In this document: piece after piece, positions 35,889 to 45,644 of the stretch
Position numbering within the stretch: the first letter of the stretch is position 1
Layout: each line of letters opens with the position of its first letter
DNA from: Cryobacterium sp. GrIS_2_6
GTDB lineage: Bacteria > Actinomycetota > Actinomycetes > Actinomycetales > Microbacteriaceae
NCBI RefSeq assembly: GCF_035984545.1
Contig: NZ_JAXCHP010000001.1
Span: forward strand, 2,976,001 to 3,040,000
Length of the DNA stretch: 64,000 nt
Direction of reading: 5' to 3'
The notes under the pieces: generated by a model
Seen by the model: the letters and a program-made list of their open reading frames with translations, nothing else
Databases searched by the model: none
Told to the model about the DNA's origin: nothing
Made by a program: the position numbers and the translations under genes

Positions 35889-38323
35889 AGATTCAGGCTC
35901 ATCACAGTGAAGCGGATGGCGTGGTCATTGTCACATCAACCGGGCGGCTGAAAGTGCAGCGCCTCGGTGAGCAAGTAATGCGGGTCGTCTTCACGGGTCG
36001 ACCGGTCTTCGGCTCCGATGAGAGCCTCATGGTGGTCGGCGGTAACGAGCGATCGGCTCCGGACGTCGCCGATTCCGCCGATCAGCTGGTGCTCTCCATT
36101 CCCCGGCTGCGGCTCGTCATCGACAAACAGTTCGGCGCGTTCACCTGGACCGACGAGACCGGGCGACTCCTGTTCCGTGAGCCGCACGATCGCGCGGACA
36201 CGAAAGTGCTTGAGGAGATCGACGTCCTGCGTTCCGTCTTCTCCGAAGACACCGTGATCACCACCGCACTCGGCGCCGACGGCGAGAAGTCCGTCGTGGG
36301 CCAGACGAAGCAACTGGTCGACCGCCAGGCGTACTCGACGAAGCTCCGACTTGAGTTCAGCGACGGCGAGGCCCTCTACGGGCTCGGCCAGCATGACGAG
36401 GGCGTCTTCAACTATCGCGGTCACCACGAGGACCTGTACCAGCAGAACATGAAGATCGTGGCGCCCGTGCTCGTCTCGACGCGGGGCTACGCCATCATGT
36501 GGGACAGCCAGGCTCTCGCCTCTTTCCACGATGACCAGGCCGGGAGCTACTTCTGGACTGAAGTCGATGACGAGATGGACTTTTACGTCATTGCAGGCCC
36601 CGAACTGGATGACATCGTCCACCACATCCGCACCCTGACCGGAGGGGCTCCGATGCTTCCTCGCTGGTCCCTTGGCTACATCCAGTCCAAGGACCGGTAC
36701 GAGAACGCCGACGAGCTCCTCGACATCGTCCGCGAGTACCGGCGGCGGGATATCCCCCTCGACTGCATCGTGCAGGACTGGAAGCACTGGCCGGAGGGAC
36801 TCTGGGGACAGAAGTCGCTGGACCCTGACCGGTACCCCGACCCGACACGGCTGATCGAAGAGCTGCACGATCTCGGCGCGAAGCTGATGGTCTCCATCTG
36901 GCCGAACATGCAAAACGACGGACCCAACCAGGCCGAGTTCCGTGCCCACGGGGAGCTCCTCGGCGACGGCTCCACCTACGATGCGTTCGACGCGGATGCC
37001 AGGGCCCGGTATTGGAAGCAGGTGAACGAGGGCTACTTCAGCCACGGCGTCGACGCGTTCTGGGCAGACTGCACCGAACCGTTCGAGGGCGACTGGAAGG
37101 GGATCGTTAAACCGGAGCCCTGGCAGCGCCTGCTCATCAATGCCGGCGAGCTGAAGAAGTACCTCGACCCGGAGCACATCAACGCCTATTCACTCCTGCA
37201 CTCCGAAGGACTCTACGAGGGCCAGCGAGCCGCCGGCAACGACAAACGTGTGTTCTTGCTCACACGCTCGGGCTTCGTCGGCCAGCAACGCTACAGCGCG
37301 GTCACCTGGTCCGGCGACACCTCGGCGACTTGGTTAGCCTTGCGACGGCAGATCTCCGCCGGGCTCAACCTGTGCGTCACAGGCACCCCATACTGGACAT
37401 TCGATATAGGCGCTTACTTCGTCACCCCGGGCCCGCTGTGGTTCTGGGAGGGTGACTTCGCGGAGGGCAGCGCCGACCTAGGCTACCGGGAACTCTACGT
37501 CCGGTGGCTGCAGATGGGCACCTTCCTGCCCATCTTCCGCTCCCACGGCCGGGACACGCCCCGCGAACCGTGGCGGTTCGGTGACGTGGGAGACGCCAGC
37601 TACGACACCATCTGCGCCTTCATCCGCTTGCGCTATCGACTACTCCCCTACCTGTACTCGCTCAGCGGCTGGACAACCCAGCGCGACTACACCCCGATGC
37701 GTTCGCTCGTCTTCGACTTCCGCCACGACCCGCGGGTGTACGACGTCGACGATGAGTTCATGCTCGGCCCGTCGCTCCTGATCTGCCCCATCACTGAGCC
37801 GATGTATTTCGGCCCTGATTCGGAGCCCGTACAGGGACGCCCCACCACCCGGTCGGTCTATCTCCCGTCCGGCTGCAACTGGTACGACTTCTGGACCTCC
37901 GAGCGCTTCGAGGGCGGCCAGACCATCGAAGTCGCCGCGTCACTGGAGACGATCCCCGTCTTCGTGCGGGCCGGCAGCCTACTGCCCCTTGGACCCGCGG
38001 TCCAGCACACCGGCGAGAATGTCTTCGGCCCCCTGGAGGTGCGGATCTACCCCGGCGCCGACGTAACCTTCGATCTCTACGAGGATGCCGGTGATGGCTA
38101 CGGCTACGAGAACGGCGAGTTCAGCACCATGACTCTGCGATGGTCGGAATTGGAGCGGACGCTCATCGTCGACGCCAGAACCGGCAGCTTCCCCGGCATG
38201 CCCGCCACCCGCGCGATCATCCCCATCTTCATCGGCGAACCGACCAACAACGCGCCAACATCGACGGACATCGCCCTCCAGATCGCCTATGTCGGCCAGG
38301 AGCTACGCACGATCCTGCGCTGA
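35885..38323 (+). CDS. GH31 alpha-glycosidase
   Basis: 812 residues: N-terminal beta-sandwich (GLGQHDEGVFNYRGHHEDLY around 167-185), barrel with VQDWKHWPEGLWG, nucleophile Asp395 in AFWADCTEPF, acid/base Asp478 in TWSGDTSATW, and C-terminal beta-domains. The family includes alpha-glucosidases, alpha-xylosidases and sulfoquinovosidases; substrate specificity cannot be read with confidence. No signal peptide. Coupled by ATGA to the beta-mannosidase, so it may remove an alpha-linked side sugar (for example Glc or Gal-like decoration) from imported mannosides. A strong terminator follows. Confidence 0.9.
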   Translation: MKIQAHHSEADGVVIVTSTGRLKVQRLGEQVMRVVFTGRPVFGSDESLMVVGGNERSAPDVADSADQLVLSIPRLRLVIDKQFGAFTWTDETGRLLFREPHDRADTKVLEEIDVLRSVFSEDTVITTALGADGEKSVVGQTKQLVDRQAYSTKLRLEFSDGEALYGLGQHDEGVFNYRGHHEDLYQQNMKIVAPVLVSTRGYAIMWDSQALASFHDDQAGSYFWTEVDDEMDFYVIAGPELDDIVHHIRTLTGGAPMLPRWSLGYIQSKDRYENADELLDIVREYRRRDIPLDCIVQDWKHWPEGLWGQKSLDPDRYPDPTRLIEELHDLGAKLMVSIWPNMQNDGPNQAEFRAHGELLGDGSTYDAFDADARARYWKQVNEGYFSHGVDAFWADCTEPFEGDWKGIVKPEPWQRLLINAGELKKYLDPEHINAYSLLHSEGLYEGQRAAGNDKRVFLLTRSGFVGQQRYSAVTWSGDTSATWLALRRQISAGLNLCVTGTPYWTFDIGAYFVTPGPLWFWEGDFAEGSADLGYRELYVRWLQMGTFLPIFRSHGRDTPREPWRFGDVGDASYDTICAFIRLRYRLLPYLYSLSGWTTQRDYTPMRSLVFDFRHDPRVYDVDDEFMLGPSLLICPITEPMYFGPDSEPVQGRPTTRSVYLPSGCNWYDFWTSERFEGGQTIEVAASLETIPVFVRAGSLLPLGPAVQHTGENVFGPLEVRIYPGADVTFDLYEDAGDGYGYENGEFSTMTLRWSELERTLIVDARTGSFPGMPATRAIIPIFIGEPTNNAPTSTDIALQIAYVGQELRTILR

Positions 38324-38364
38324 AAGACCGGCACGCGCGCCCCCGCGGGCGCGCGTGCCTTCAG
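38320..38364 (+). terminator. strong hairpin terminator after the GH31 gene
   Basis: GGCACGCGCGCCC and GGGCGCGCGTGCC form a perfect 13-bp stem with loop CCGC, extended by CTGAA...TTCAG outside. The stem begins at the stop codon region. It ends the lacI-GH2-GH31 operon. Confidence 0.85.
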
Positions 38365-38842
38365 TATGACAACAATGTAAGCCAAACCGCAATCAATGAC
38401 TACGCTGTCATTTTGTAGAAAGCCCATGAAAGACCGTAAAAAACTCTCACAATGTTCTATGAGACAAAACAAGTGTCCACCTTGACATGTAGGATTCGGT
38501 GGCCTCAAATAGGAGGTAGCCGCAACGAGGCGGCTCCAAGGAGGTCCACCCCGGGCCGCGACGTGAGCCAAGTCACCTCGGTCCGCGACGTGGTCCTCTT
38601 TGTCAATGCCGGCACCACCGTGATGGATCGACTCGCCGTGATCTAACCGGGCGCGGGACTCCGTTCCAAACGCGGGCGCTAGGCTTAACCTGATCACCCG
38701 CCGAGGCCGGACGCCGTGGCCGGACGCCGGGGTGTGGCGGTACCCCGGCGAAGCCGGTTTTCTCCAAGAACCTCATCGACAGACGCTCGGATCACCGGGC
38801 GACTGTCCCGTAGGCCGCCCGCGCGGCCCTGAAAGCTGCGCC
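38365..38842. other. intergenic region before the ABC exporter gene
   Basis: An AT-richer leader (38370-38470) then GC-rich sequence. A short frame ending DVVLFVNAGTTVMDRLAVI at 38646 looks like a scrap of coding DNA, but I do not recognise it. No complete gene. A frame continuous with the ABC gene starts at 38732, but its first 37 codons look non-coding. Confidence 0.4.
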
Positions 38843-40735
38843 ATGAGTGCCACCAATCCCCGCCCGACTGCGATCGAACTCGAGGTCGTGAAGTCCGAAC
38901 CGCTGCGGTCGTTCCTGAGGCTACTGCGGCCCTACCGCATCCGGCTGTGGTTCGCCGCGCTTGCGTTTCTTATCAAGGACTCTCCGATGTGGGTGCTTCC
39001 GCCGCTCACTGCGGCGATCATCGATCTCGTCGTGCGCCGCGGATCGCTGGATTCCCTGTGGGTCTTCGCGGCATTCATCATTGCGTTACTGGCGCTCAAC
39101 TATCCGTTCCACATGATCTTCGTGCGTGGTTCCAGCCTTGCCACCCGATCGATGGCCGCCGACCAGCGCAATGCACTTACCGAACAGATGCAGCGCCTCT
39201 CCATTGGCTTTCACAACCGCCACAGCGCCTCGATCGTGCAAAGCAAAGTCGTACGCGACGTCGAAAATCTTGAACTAATGATGCAACAAGCCTTACCAAC
39301 CGTACTGTCGACCGTGTTCACCCTGGCCGGCGCCGTAATCGTCACAGCGATCTCAGTTCCCGCCTTCGTCGGGGTGTTCGCCGTGACCGTGCCCGTGGCG
39401 GCCATACTCGTACGCTGGATCCGCTCCCGAGCGGCCATCCGCAACGAGACCTTCCGCCACGAGGTCGAACGATTCTCGACCGGCATCGGCGAAATGGCCG
39501 CCCTCATCCCGATCACCCGGGGCCACGGGCTCGAGGCCGTCGCCGCCGAACGGGTCGCCGGGCAGGCCGAGAGCGTGAGCATCGCCGGGCAACAGCTCGA
39601 CACCCTCAACGGCCGGTTTGGAGCCTTTTCTTGGGTCTCTTACCAGGTACTCGGGGTCGCGTGCCTGGTCGGAGCCGCCGCGGCGTCAATAACCCAGGTC
39701 ATCTCCATCACGCCGGGACAGGTCGTACTGCTCAGCACGTACTTCACCATCCTGACCGGTGGAATCGTTGCCCTCCTCAATGTGGCTCCGGTGCTCACTC
39801 GCGGGCTCGAATCAATGCGTTCCATCGCCGAGGTCATGCAGGACCCTGACGTCGAAGTCAACGAGGGCCGTACCCGCGTCGACAAGGTTGAGGGCACGAT
39901 CAAGCTCGACCACGTGAGCTTCAGCTATCCCGGTGGCCGGCCTGCGCTCACCGATATCTCCCTGTCTATCCGGGCCGGCGAGACAATCGCGCTCGTCGGA
40001 CCCTCGGGCTCGGGAAAGTCGACGCTGCTTAATCTCATCCTCGGGTTCGTGCGGGCCGGAAGCGGACAGGTGCTGCTGGACGGCGTCGACATGAACAGCC
40101 TCGACATGCGCAGTGCACGCTCGTTCGTTTCAGTCGTGCCGCAGGAGTCGGTGTTGTTCGAGGGCAGCATCCGCGACAATGTCGCCTATGGGCTCACGGG
40201 CATCACCGACGACGGCATCCTCAAAGCCCTGCGCGGCGCGAATGCTCTCGATTTCCTGAACCTCGGCCCAACGGGAGCGAATGTTACGGACGCCGTGGGC
40301 GGGTCGTCGAACCAAGAATCCCCGCATCCGCCCACCGGAATTATCCATGGTCTCGGGCTTGTGACCGGGCGCATCACCGTCCCGATGCCCACCGGCCTCG
40401 ATCGGATCATCGGCGACCGCGGCTCCGGACTCTCCGGCGGCCAGCGCCAACGGTTGGCGATCGCTCGCGCCCTCGTCCGCGATCCGCGCATCCTCATTCT
40501 GGACGAGCCGACGAGCGCCCTGGATGCCGATTCCGAAACAATGGTCAAGGACGCCCTCGCCACTCTCTTCCGCGACCGCACGACCATCATCGCTGCCCAC
40601 CGACTGTCGACCATCCGCACGGCCGATCGGATTGCGTACCTCGAGAACGGTCGCATCGTCGAACTTGGAACCCACGACGAGCTCATGAACCTCGGCAACC
40701 GGTACGCCCACATCGTCTCGCGTCAGACGACCTGA
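38843..40735 (+). CDS. ABC exporter-type membrane/ATPase half-transporter
   Basis: 630 residues. Residues 30-330 form a six-helix type IV exporter domain; 350-630 the ATPase: Walker A GPSGSGKST (386-394), Q-loop VPQES (432-436), signature LSGGQRQR (530-537), Walker B ILILDEP and H-loop AAHRLST. Oddly, about 39 residues (476-514, containing SSNQESPHPPTG) are inserted in the helical subdomain before the signature, where most relatives have none. Homo- or heterodimer partner not in the window. It lies in the mannoside locus but is separated by a terminator, and may export a metabolite or act in envelope biogenesis. Start ATG 38843 has only a weak site. Confidence 0.88.
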   Translation: MSATNPRPTAIELEVVKSEPLRSFLRLLRPYRIRLWFAALAFLIKDSPMWVLPPLTAAIIDLVVRRGSLDSLWVFAAFIIALLALNYPFHMIFVRGSSLATRSMAADQRNALTEQMQRLSIGFHNRHSASIVQSKVVRDVENLELMMQQALPTVLSTVFTLAGAVIVTAISVPAFVGVFAVTVPVAAILVRWIRSRAAIRNETFRHEVERFSTGIGEMAALIPITRGHGLEAVAAERVAGQAESVSIAGQQLDTLNGRFGAFSWVSYQVLGVACLVGAAAASITQVISITPGQVVLLSTYFTILTGGIVALLNVAPVLTRGLESMRSIAEVMQDPDVEVNEGRTRVDKVEGTIKLDHVSFSYPGGRPALTDISLSIRAGETIALVGPSGSGKSTLLNLILGFVRAGSGQVLLDGVDMNSLDMRSARSFVSVVPQESVLFEGSIRDNVAYGLTGITDDGILKALRGANALDFLNLGPTGANVTDAVGGSSNQESPHPPTGIIHGLGLVTGRITVPMPTGLDRIIGDRGSGLSGGQRQRLAIARALVRDPRILILDEPTSALDADSETMVKDALATLFRDRTTIIAAHRLSTIRTADRIAYLENGRIVELGTHDELMNLGNRYAHIVSRQTT

Positions 40736-40777
40736 GAACGTATCCCCGTCCGTTTGGGACGAGTGCGTGGCGGCGGG

Positions 40778-41785
40778 TCAGGTCGGCGGGCTGATCTCGC
40801 CTGAACCGCGGTGAATGAGGCGGGTCGGAATTTCGATCTGCCGGATGAAGCTGGTCGGGTCCTCGAGACGGTCGAGTGCGAGACGCGCGGCCGCTCTCCC
40901 GATCTCCCTGGTGTCGTAGGCGACGACGGTGATGTCCAGCGCATCGGCAAGGTCAAAATCGTCAAAACCAATGAACGCGACCCGCGGCTCTCGACCGCGG
41001 AGCACGCGAAGCGCTCCCGAGCTTGCCCGGTTATTCCCCGTCACAAGCGCAGTGGGCGGGTCGGCCTGATCAAACAAACTCGCGACGGCACTCTCTGCAG
41101 ATACGGCCGGGTCGTCGTTGCACCTTTCGTATCGCGCGTTGTCGGCGATCCCGGCTTCGGCAAGGGCTTCACGATAGCCCGCGAGCCGCTCGCGCAAGGT
41201 GTAGATGGCGGAGGGGTTGCTCACGAATCCGATCTTTCGGTGACCGAGCTTAATGAGGGAACGCACGGCTTCCCGCATTCCCTCTCGGTTCTGGAGCACG
41301 ACGGAGTCGGCCAGCAGATTGCTGGCAGGTCGGTCGACACTCACGATCGGGGTGCCCAATTGGCGTTCCCCATCGAGGTAGGACTGGTCAGCCGCGATCG
41401 GAATCAGCAGAAGCGCACGCACGCGCTGGGCGAGCAGGGAATCAACGACACCCTCCTCACTCTCGGCCGAGTCATCTGTCGAAGAGAGCACCATAGTTAA
41501 CCCGTTGTCGGCCAGTTCGCGCTCAATCCCGGCCGCAACGTGGAAATAAAACGGGTTTGTGATGTCGCCGATCACGAAGGCTACCGTGTTGGACACCCCA
41601 CCGTGGCGGAGACTGCGCGCGAGGACATTCGGCCGGAACCGCAATCGCTTCGCCGCGCTCAACACCCGCTCCCGGGTGACCGCACTCACGATGCCGTCTC
41701 CGGAGAAAACCCGCGACACTGTCTTCGAACTCACATCGGCCAACCGGGCAACATCGGCCAGGGTCGCTCTCGCTTGCGTCGTCAT
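40778..41785 (-). CDS. LacI family regulator 2 of the mannoside locus
   Basis: 335 residues: helix-turn-helix TLADVARLADVSSKTVSRVF, hinge RPNVLARSLRHG, and sensor domain with FIGFDDFDLADAL near the C-terminus, all closely parallel to regulator 1, which reads FIGFDDFDLADAWG at the same place. ATG 41785 has GGGGAG 6 bases upstream; ATG 41806 is less likely. It is divergent from beta-mannosidase 2, with an operator-like site between them. Confidence 0.92.
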   Translation of the reverse strand: MTTQARATLADVARLADVSSKTVSRVFSGDGIVSAVTRERVLSAAKRLRFRPNVLARSLRHGGVSNTVAFVIGDITNPFYFHVAAGIERELADNGLTMVLSSTDDSAESEEGVVDSLLAQRVRALLLIPIAADQSYLDGERQLGTPIVSVDRPASNLLADSVVLQNREGMREAVRSLIKLGHRKIGFVSNPSAIYTLRERLAGYREALAEAGIADNARYERCNDDPAVSAESAVASLFDQADPPTALVTGNNRASSGALRVLRGREPRVAFIGFDDFDLADALDITVVAYDTREIGRAAARLALDRLEDPTSFIRQIEIPTRLIHRGSGEISPPT

Positions 41786-41942
41786 ACTATCTCCCCAGTC
41801 GGCCACGAGTAGTCTAGCAAGTGCTCTATGTCAAGGTGAGACACAGGCCTCGGAACCTACGTGAACGCAAGCGGCTCTTAAGCCACATTTTACGAGAGAT
41901 ATCATGCCCGGATTTCCGCCAATGCTACACTCGAAAAACCAG

Positions 41943-41956
41943 AGACAGCGTTGACA
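41943..41956. promoter_or_regulatory. LacI-type operator O3 (beta-mannosidase 2 operon)
   Basis: AGACAGCGTTGACA shares 11 of 14 bases with O1 (31895) and lies 50 bases before the GH2 start. A TACACT box at 41926-41931 is just upstream, so bound repressor would block elongation or clearance. TGTCAAGGTGAGACA at 41829 may be a further weak site. Confidence 0.6.
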
Positions 41957-42006
41957 TTTCGAGGTTGGTTGCTGTCCCTCACCAACAAGTCTGGAGTCAC
42001 CGCTCA

Positions 42007-44625
42007 ATGTCCGCCACCGCACAGACCATCGCCGCTCCGATTCTCCGCCATCCGTTTCGCCGCCCCCTCGGCGTCGATTGGACCGTGACTGCCCAGGGCG
42101 GGCCGGTGCCCCCGAACATTGGCCTACGTGCGATCCCGGCGACCGTTCCGGGATCGGTGCACACCGACCTCCTTGCGGCCGGGCTCATCCCCGACCCCTA
42201 CCTCGACGGCAACGAAAAACTGCTCGGCTGGATCGGCCTCACCGATTGGCGTTACACGACCACCTTCGTTTGGCAGCCGGGCTCCACGACCCAGTCCGAG
42301 ATCGTCTTCGACGGCCTCGACACGATCGCGTCCATCTTTGTCAATGGAAACCGGGTCGGAACCACCCGCAACATGCACCGCAGCTACCGGTTCAACCTGC
42401 GCCCGTACGTCAGGGCAGGGCTCAACGAAATCGACGTGTTCTTCGCGTCGCCGATCCGGGCCGCCGACGCAGCGAGCCTCCAGCTCGGATACCGTCCGCA
42501 CGTTAACCACCACCCCTACAATGCAATCCGCAAGATGGCGTGCAGCTTCGGCTGGGACTGGGGAATCGACACCTCGACCTCGGGGATCTGGCGCCCAGTC
42601 TCCCTCGAAGAATGGTCGACTGCCCGGATCGAGAGCATTCGGCCGATCGCGACCGTCGACACGGTCGATCCAGCGGATACCGTAGCCGGCACCGTCCGCG
42701 CAGCCGGCACAGTCGCCGTGAACGTCGAGGTTGCACGGGCGAGCGATGTCCGGCTCCTCATTACGGCATCCGTCGACGGCATGTCGGGCACCGCAATCCT
42801 CGAGGCCGGCGACACCACTGCCCTCGTGACCCTGCACGTCACGGACGTGGCTCTGTGGTGGCCGCGCGGCTACGGCGAACAACCGCTCTACGACGTCGAC
42901 GTCACCCTCAACACCCATCACGGCGATGATGACGGATACGACGAGGTGATCGAGCTCGACGCTGCGACGAAGCGCGTGGGATTCCGCACGGTGGCGTTTG
43001 AGACGACCCCCGATACCACGGGCACCCCGTTCACGATCGTCGTCAACGGGCAGCCCATTTTCGTGCGCGGCGCGAACTGGATCCCCGACGACGCCTTTCC
43101 GCACCGCGTCGACCGGACCCGTTACCTCGCCAGGATCGAACAGGCCGAGTTCGCGAACCTGAACCTGCTGCGAGTCTGGGGCGGCGGAATCTTCGAGGCT
43201 GACGACTTCTACGAGCTGTGCGACGAGCGCGGCATGCTGACCTGGCAGGACTTCCTGCTCGCCTGCGCTGCCTATGCGGAAGAGGAGCCGTTCTTCAGCG
43301 AAATGGAGGCGGAGGCGCGCGACAACGTCGCGAGGCTCGCCGCGCATCCCTCGCTCGTCGTGTTCAACGGGAATAATGAGAACCTCTGGGGCCACGAAGA
43401 GTGGAACTGGAAGAAACGCCTCGACGGTAAAACCTGGGGCGAGACGTACTACTACGAGCTGTTCCCGGCGATCGTCGCCGAGCTAGCCCCCCACGTGGGT
43501 TACACGCCAGGTAGCCCCTTTTCCCCCGGTGACGCCGACGGTCTCGGCCGCTCCGGTGCCCACTCCCCGAACGACCCCGATCTCGGCACCATGCATATCT
43601 GGGACCTCTGGAACCTGCGCGACTACCCCGACTACCGCGCGTACACCCCGCGGTTCGTCTCCGAGTTCGGCTGGCAGGGCCCGCCGACCTGGTCGACGAT
43701 GACCGAGTCGATCAGCGACGCGCCGCTCACCCCCGAGTCCCCCGGCATGCTCGTGCACCAGAAGGCAATGGACGGCAACGTCAAGCTCACCGATGGCCTC
43801 CTCGCGCACTTTCCGCTGCCGGAGGACATCGACGATTGGCACTGGGCGATGTCGCTCAACCAGGCGCTTGCGGTCCAGACGGCGATCGAGTACTTCCGGT
43901 CGCTGCAGCCGCACTGTATGGGCTCCATCGTCTGGCAGCTCAATGACTGCTGGCCGGTGACAAGCTGGGCCGCCGTCGACGGGTACGGGCGGGCCAAACC
44001 GCTGCTCTATGCGCTCCGCCACGCCTACACCGACCGGCTCGTAACCGTGCAGCCGCAGCGCTCCAGCGCGGACGTCGACGGTCTTACGGACCGCAGCGTC
44101 GACGGGGGCATGGGCCTTTCGACCGTCCTCGTCAACGACTCGAGCGAGCCCTGGTCGGGCGAGCTCAGGGTGCGTCGACTCACGTACGCGGGGATCCTGC
44201 TGGCCGAACACACCGAACAGATCACCCTGCCCCCGCGGTCCACAGTGTCCGTGCCGCTACCAGCATCCATTTCCGCGGCGACGGATGCGGCGGCGGAGCT
44301 CATCCGCGCCGACCTCGGCGGAGTGCGCGGCCACTGGTTCTTCGCGGAGGCCCGCGACACCCGGCTCGACGCGCCTGCGCTCGGGACTGCCCTCGAGCAG
44401 GTCCCCGGCGGGTACCAGCTCACCGTCACCGCGGCAAGCCTCACCCGCGACCTCGCACTTCTCGTCGACAAGGTCGACCCGGCCGGAACGGTCGACGACA
44501 TGCTCGTAACCCTCCTTCCAGGCGAGAGTGTCGTGTTCGCCGTCACGTCGACTCTCGATCTCGACATCGCAGGGCTCTCAGCTCCGGCCGTGCTCCGCAG
44601 CGCGAACCAGCTGGTTCTGCCGTGA
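42007..44625 (+). CDS. GH2 beta-mannosidase 2
   Basis: 872 residues with the same architecture as beta-mannosidase 1: VPGSVHTDLLAAGLIPDPYL, CSFGWDWG near 179-186, Glu458 in NGNNEN (acid/base) and Glu553 in FVSEFGWQG (nucleophile). About 20 residues longer at the N-terminus and with a 20-residue loop near 508-527 (DADGLGRSGAHSPNDPD). No signal peptide. ATG 42007 has GGAG 10 bases upstream. It heads a coupled three-gene operon with the GH113 and kinase genes. Confidence 0.93.
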   Translation: MSATAQTIAAPILRHPFRRPLGVDWTVTAQGGPVPPNIGLRAIPATVPGSVHTDLLAAGLIPDPYLDGNEKLLGWIGLTDWRYTTTFVWQPGSTTQSEIVFDGLDTIASIFVNGNRVGTTRNMHRSYRFNLRPYVRAGLNEIDVFFASPIRAADAASLQLGYRPHVNHHPYNAIRKMACSFGWDWGIDTSTSGIWRPVSLEEWSTARIESIRPIATVDTVDPADTVAGTVRAAGTVAVNVEVARASDVRLLITASVDGMSGTAILEAGDTTALVTLHVTDVALWWPRGYGEQPLYDVDVTLNTHHGDDDGYDEVIELDAATKRVGFRTVAFETTPDTTGTPFTIVVNGQPIFVRGANWIPDDAFPHRVDRTRYLARIEQAEFANLNLLRVWGGGIFEADDFYELCDERGMLTWQDFLLACAAYAEEEPFFSEMEAEARDNVARLAAHPSLVVFNGNNENLWGHEEWNWKKRLDGKTWGETYYYELFPAIVAELAPHVGYTPGSPFSPGDADGLGRSGAHSPNDPDLGTMHIWDLWNLRDYPDYRAYTPRFVSEFGWQGPPTWSTMTESISDAPLTPESPGMLVHQKAMDGNVKLTDGLLAHFPLPEDIDDWHWAMSLNQALAVQTAIEYFRSLQPHCMGSIVWQLNDCWPVTSWAAVDGYGRAKPLLYALRHAYTDRLVTVQPQRSSADVDGLTDRSVDGGMGLSTVLVNDSSEPWSGELRVRRLTYAGILLAEHTEQITLPPRSTVSVPLPASISAATDAAAELIRADLGGVRGHWFFAEARDTRLDAPALGTALEQVPGGYQLTVTAASLTRDLALLVDKVDPAGTVDDMLVTLLPGESVVFAVTSTLDLDIAGLSAPAVLRSANQLVLP

Positions 44626-45644
44626 CTGGTAACGAGGGCGGAATGGGCGTTCCCGGGGCCGCGCCCGCAGCTGCCGGGCGCTCTCCGGCATCCGCTCTCA
44701 CCGGACCCATCTGCGGAATGACCTGGGGCTGGACCGGCGTGCGCGGCACCTGGGCGACCCCTGAAGCGCGCTCGTCGATGCGGCTCATGAGCGAGCATGG
44801 CATCAACTGGACGGCGATCGCCTATGCGGCCATACAGCAGAATGCCCAATCGACGCACATCTCGTACGACGAAGAACCAACCGTGACCGAGCCGGAAATT
44901 CGCGAGGCGATCCGGGAGGCGAAGGCACTCAACCTCAAGGTGTGCCTCAAGCCCGTCGTCAACTGCGCCGACGGCACCTGGCGGGCGTTCATCGGCTTCT
45001 TCGACTGGGACGTTCCCGGTGAACCCACCTGGACCGAGTGGTTCGAGTCCTACACGGCGTTCATCCTGCACGCTGCTGTGATCGCCGAGGAGGAAGGCTG
45101 TGACCTCTTCTGCATCGGCTGCGAGATGGTGCGCGCCGACGGGCAGGTACGGCACTGGCGTGACCTCATCGCCCGGGTGCGCTCGGTATATTCGGGGCTC
45201 GTGACCTACAACTGCGACAAATACCAGGAAGACCGCGTCACGTGGTGGGATGCCGTGGACGTGATCGGGTCGAGTGGATACTACCCGATCGGAGCGTTCC
45301 CGGCCGAGCTCGACCGGATCGAGCGCGTCGTGGAAAAGTTCGACAAGCCATTCATCTTTCTCGAGGCGGGATGCCCAAGCCGCACCGGATCACCGGACAA
45401 GCCCAACGACTGGGCGCTGCCGGGCACGCCCTCCGGCGCCGAGCAGCTGCGCTACTACGAGCACATCTTCAACGCTACGGCCAGCCGCGACTGGATGATC
45501 GGTTTCATGTTCTGGGATTGGCCGGCCGTCCTGTACCCGGTCGCATCCGCGCCGGATAACGATGACTACTGTGTGTACGGCAAACCCGCCGGGACGTTCC
45601 TCACCCACCGATACAAAACTCTCCAAGGACACCGCACCACATGA
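44622..45644 (+). CDS. GH113-like beta-mannanase/mannosidase
   Basis: 340 residues. GMTWGWTGVRGTW at 32-44, Glu168 in FCIGCEMV and Glu248 in FIFLEAGCPS are placed like the acid/base and nucleophile of GH113 mannanases; the 80-residue interval equals that between the Glu151 and Glu231 of the Alicyclobacillus enzyme as I recall it. It would hydrolyse beta-1,4-mannosidic bonds. No signal peptide, so it acts on imported oligosaccharides. GTG start overlaps the GH2 stop (GTGA) and its own stop overlaps the kinase start (ATGA). The first 28 residues are Ala/Gly-rich and may be a linker. Confidence 0.8.
   Translation: MTGNEGGMGVPGAAPAAAGRSPASALTGPICGMTWGWTGVRGTWATPEARSSMRLMSEHGINWTAIAYAAIQQNAQSTHISYDEEPTVTEPEIREAIREAKALNLKVCLKPVVNCADGTWRAFIGFFDWDVPGEPTWTEWFESYTAFILHAAVIAEEEGCDLFCIGCEMVRADGQVRHWRDLIARVRSVYSGLVTYNCDKYQEDRVTWWDAVDVIGSSGYYPIGAFPAELDRIERVVEKFDKPFIFLEAGCPSRTGSPDKPNDWALPGTPSGAEQLRYYEHIFNATASRDWMIGFMFWDWPAVLYPVASAPDNDDYCVYGKPAGTFLTHRYKTLQGHRTT

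Noticed and set aside
35936..37177. 413-codon minus-strand frame opposite the GH31 gene
   Set aside because: Same antisense artefact of GC-rich third positions; no family features.
42124..43395. 423-codon minus-strand frame opposite beta-mannosidase 2
   Set aside because: Low-complexity Arg/Glu/Gly translation, antisense to catalytic domains that are clearly real.
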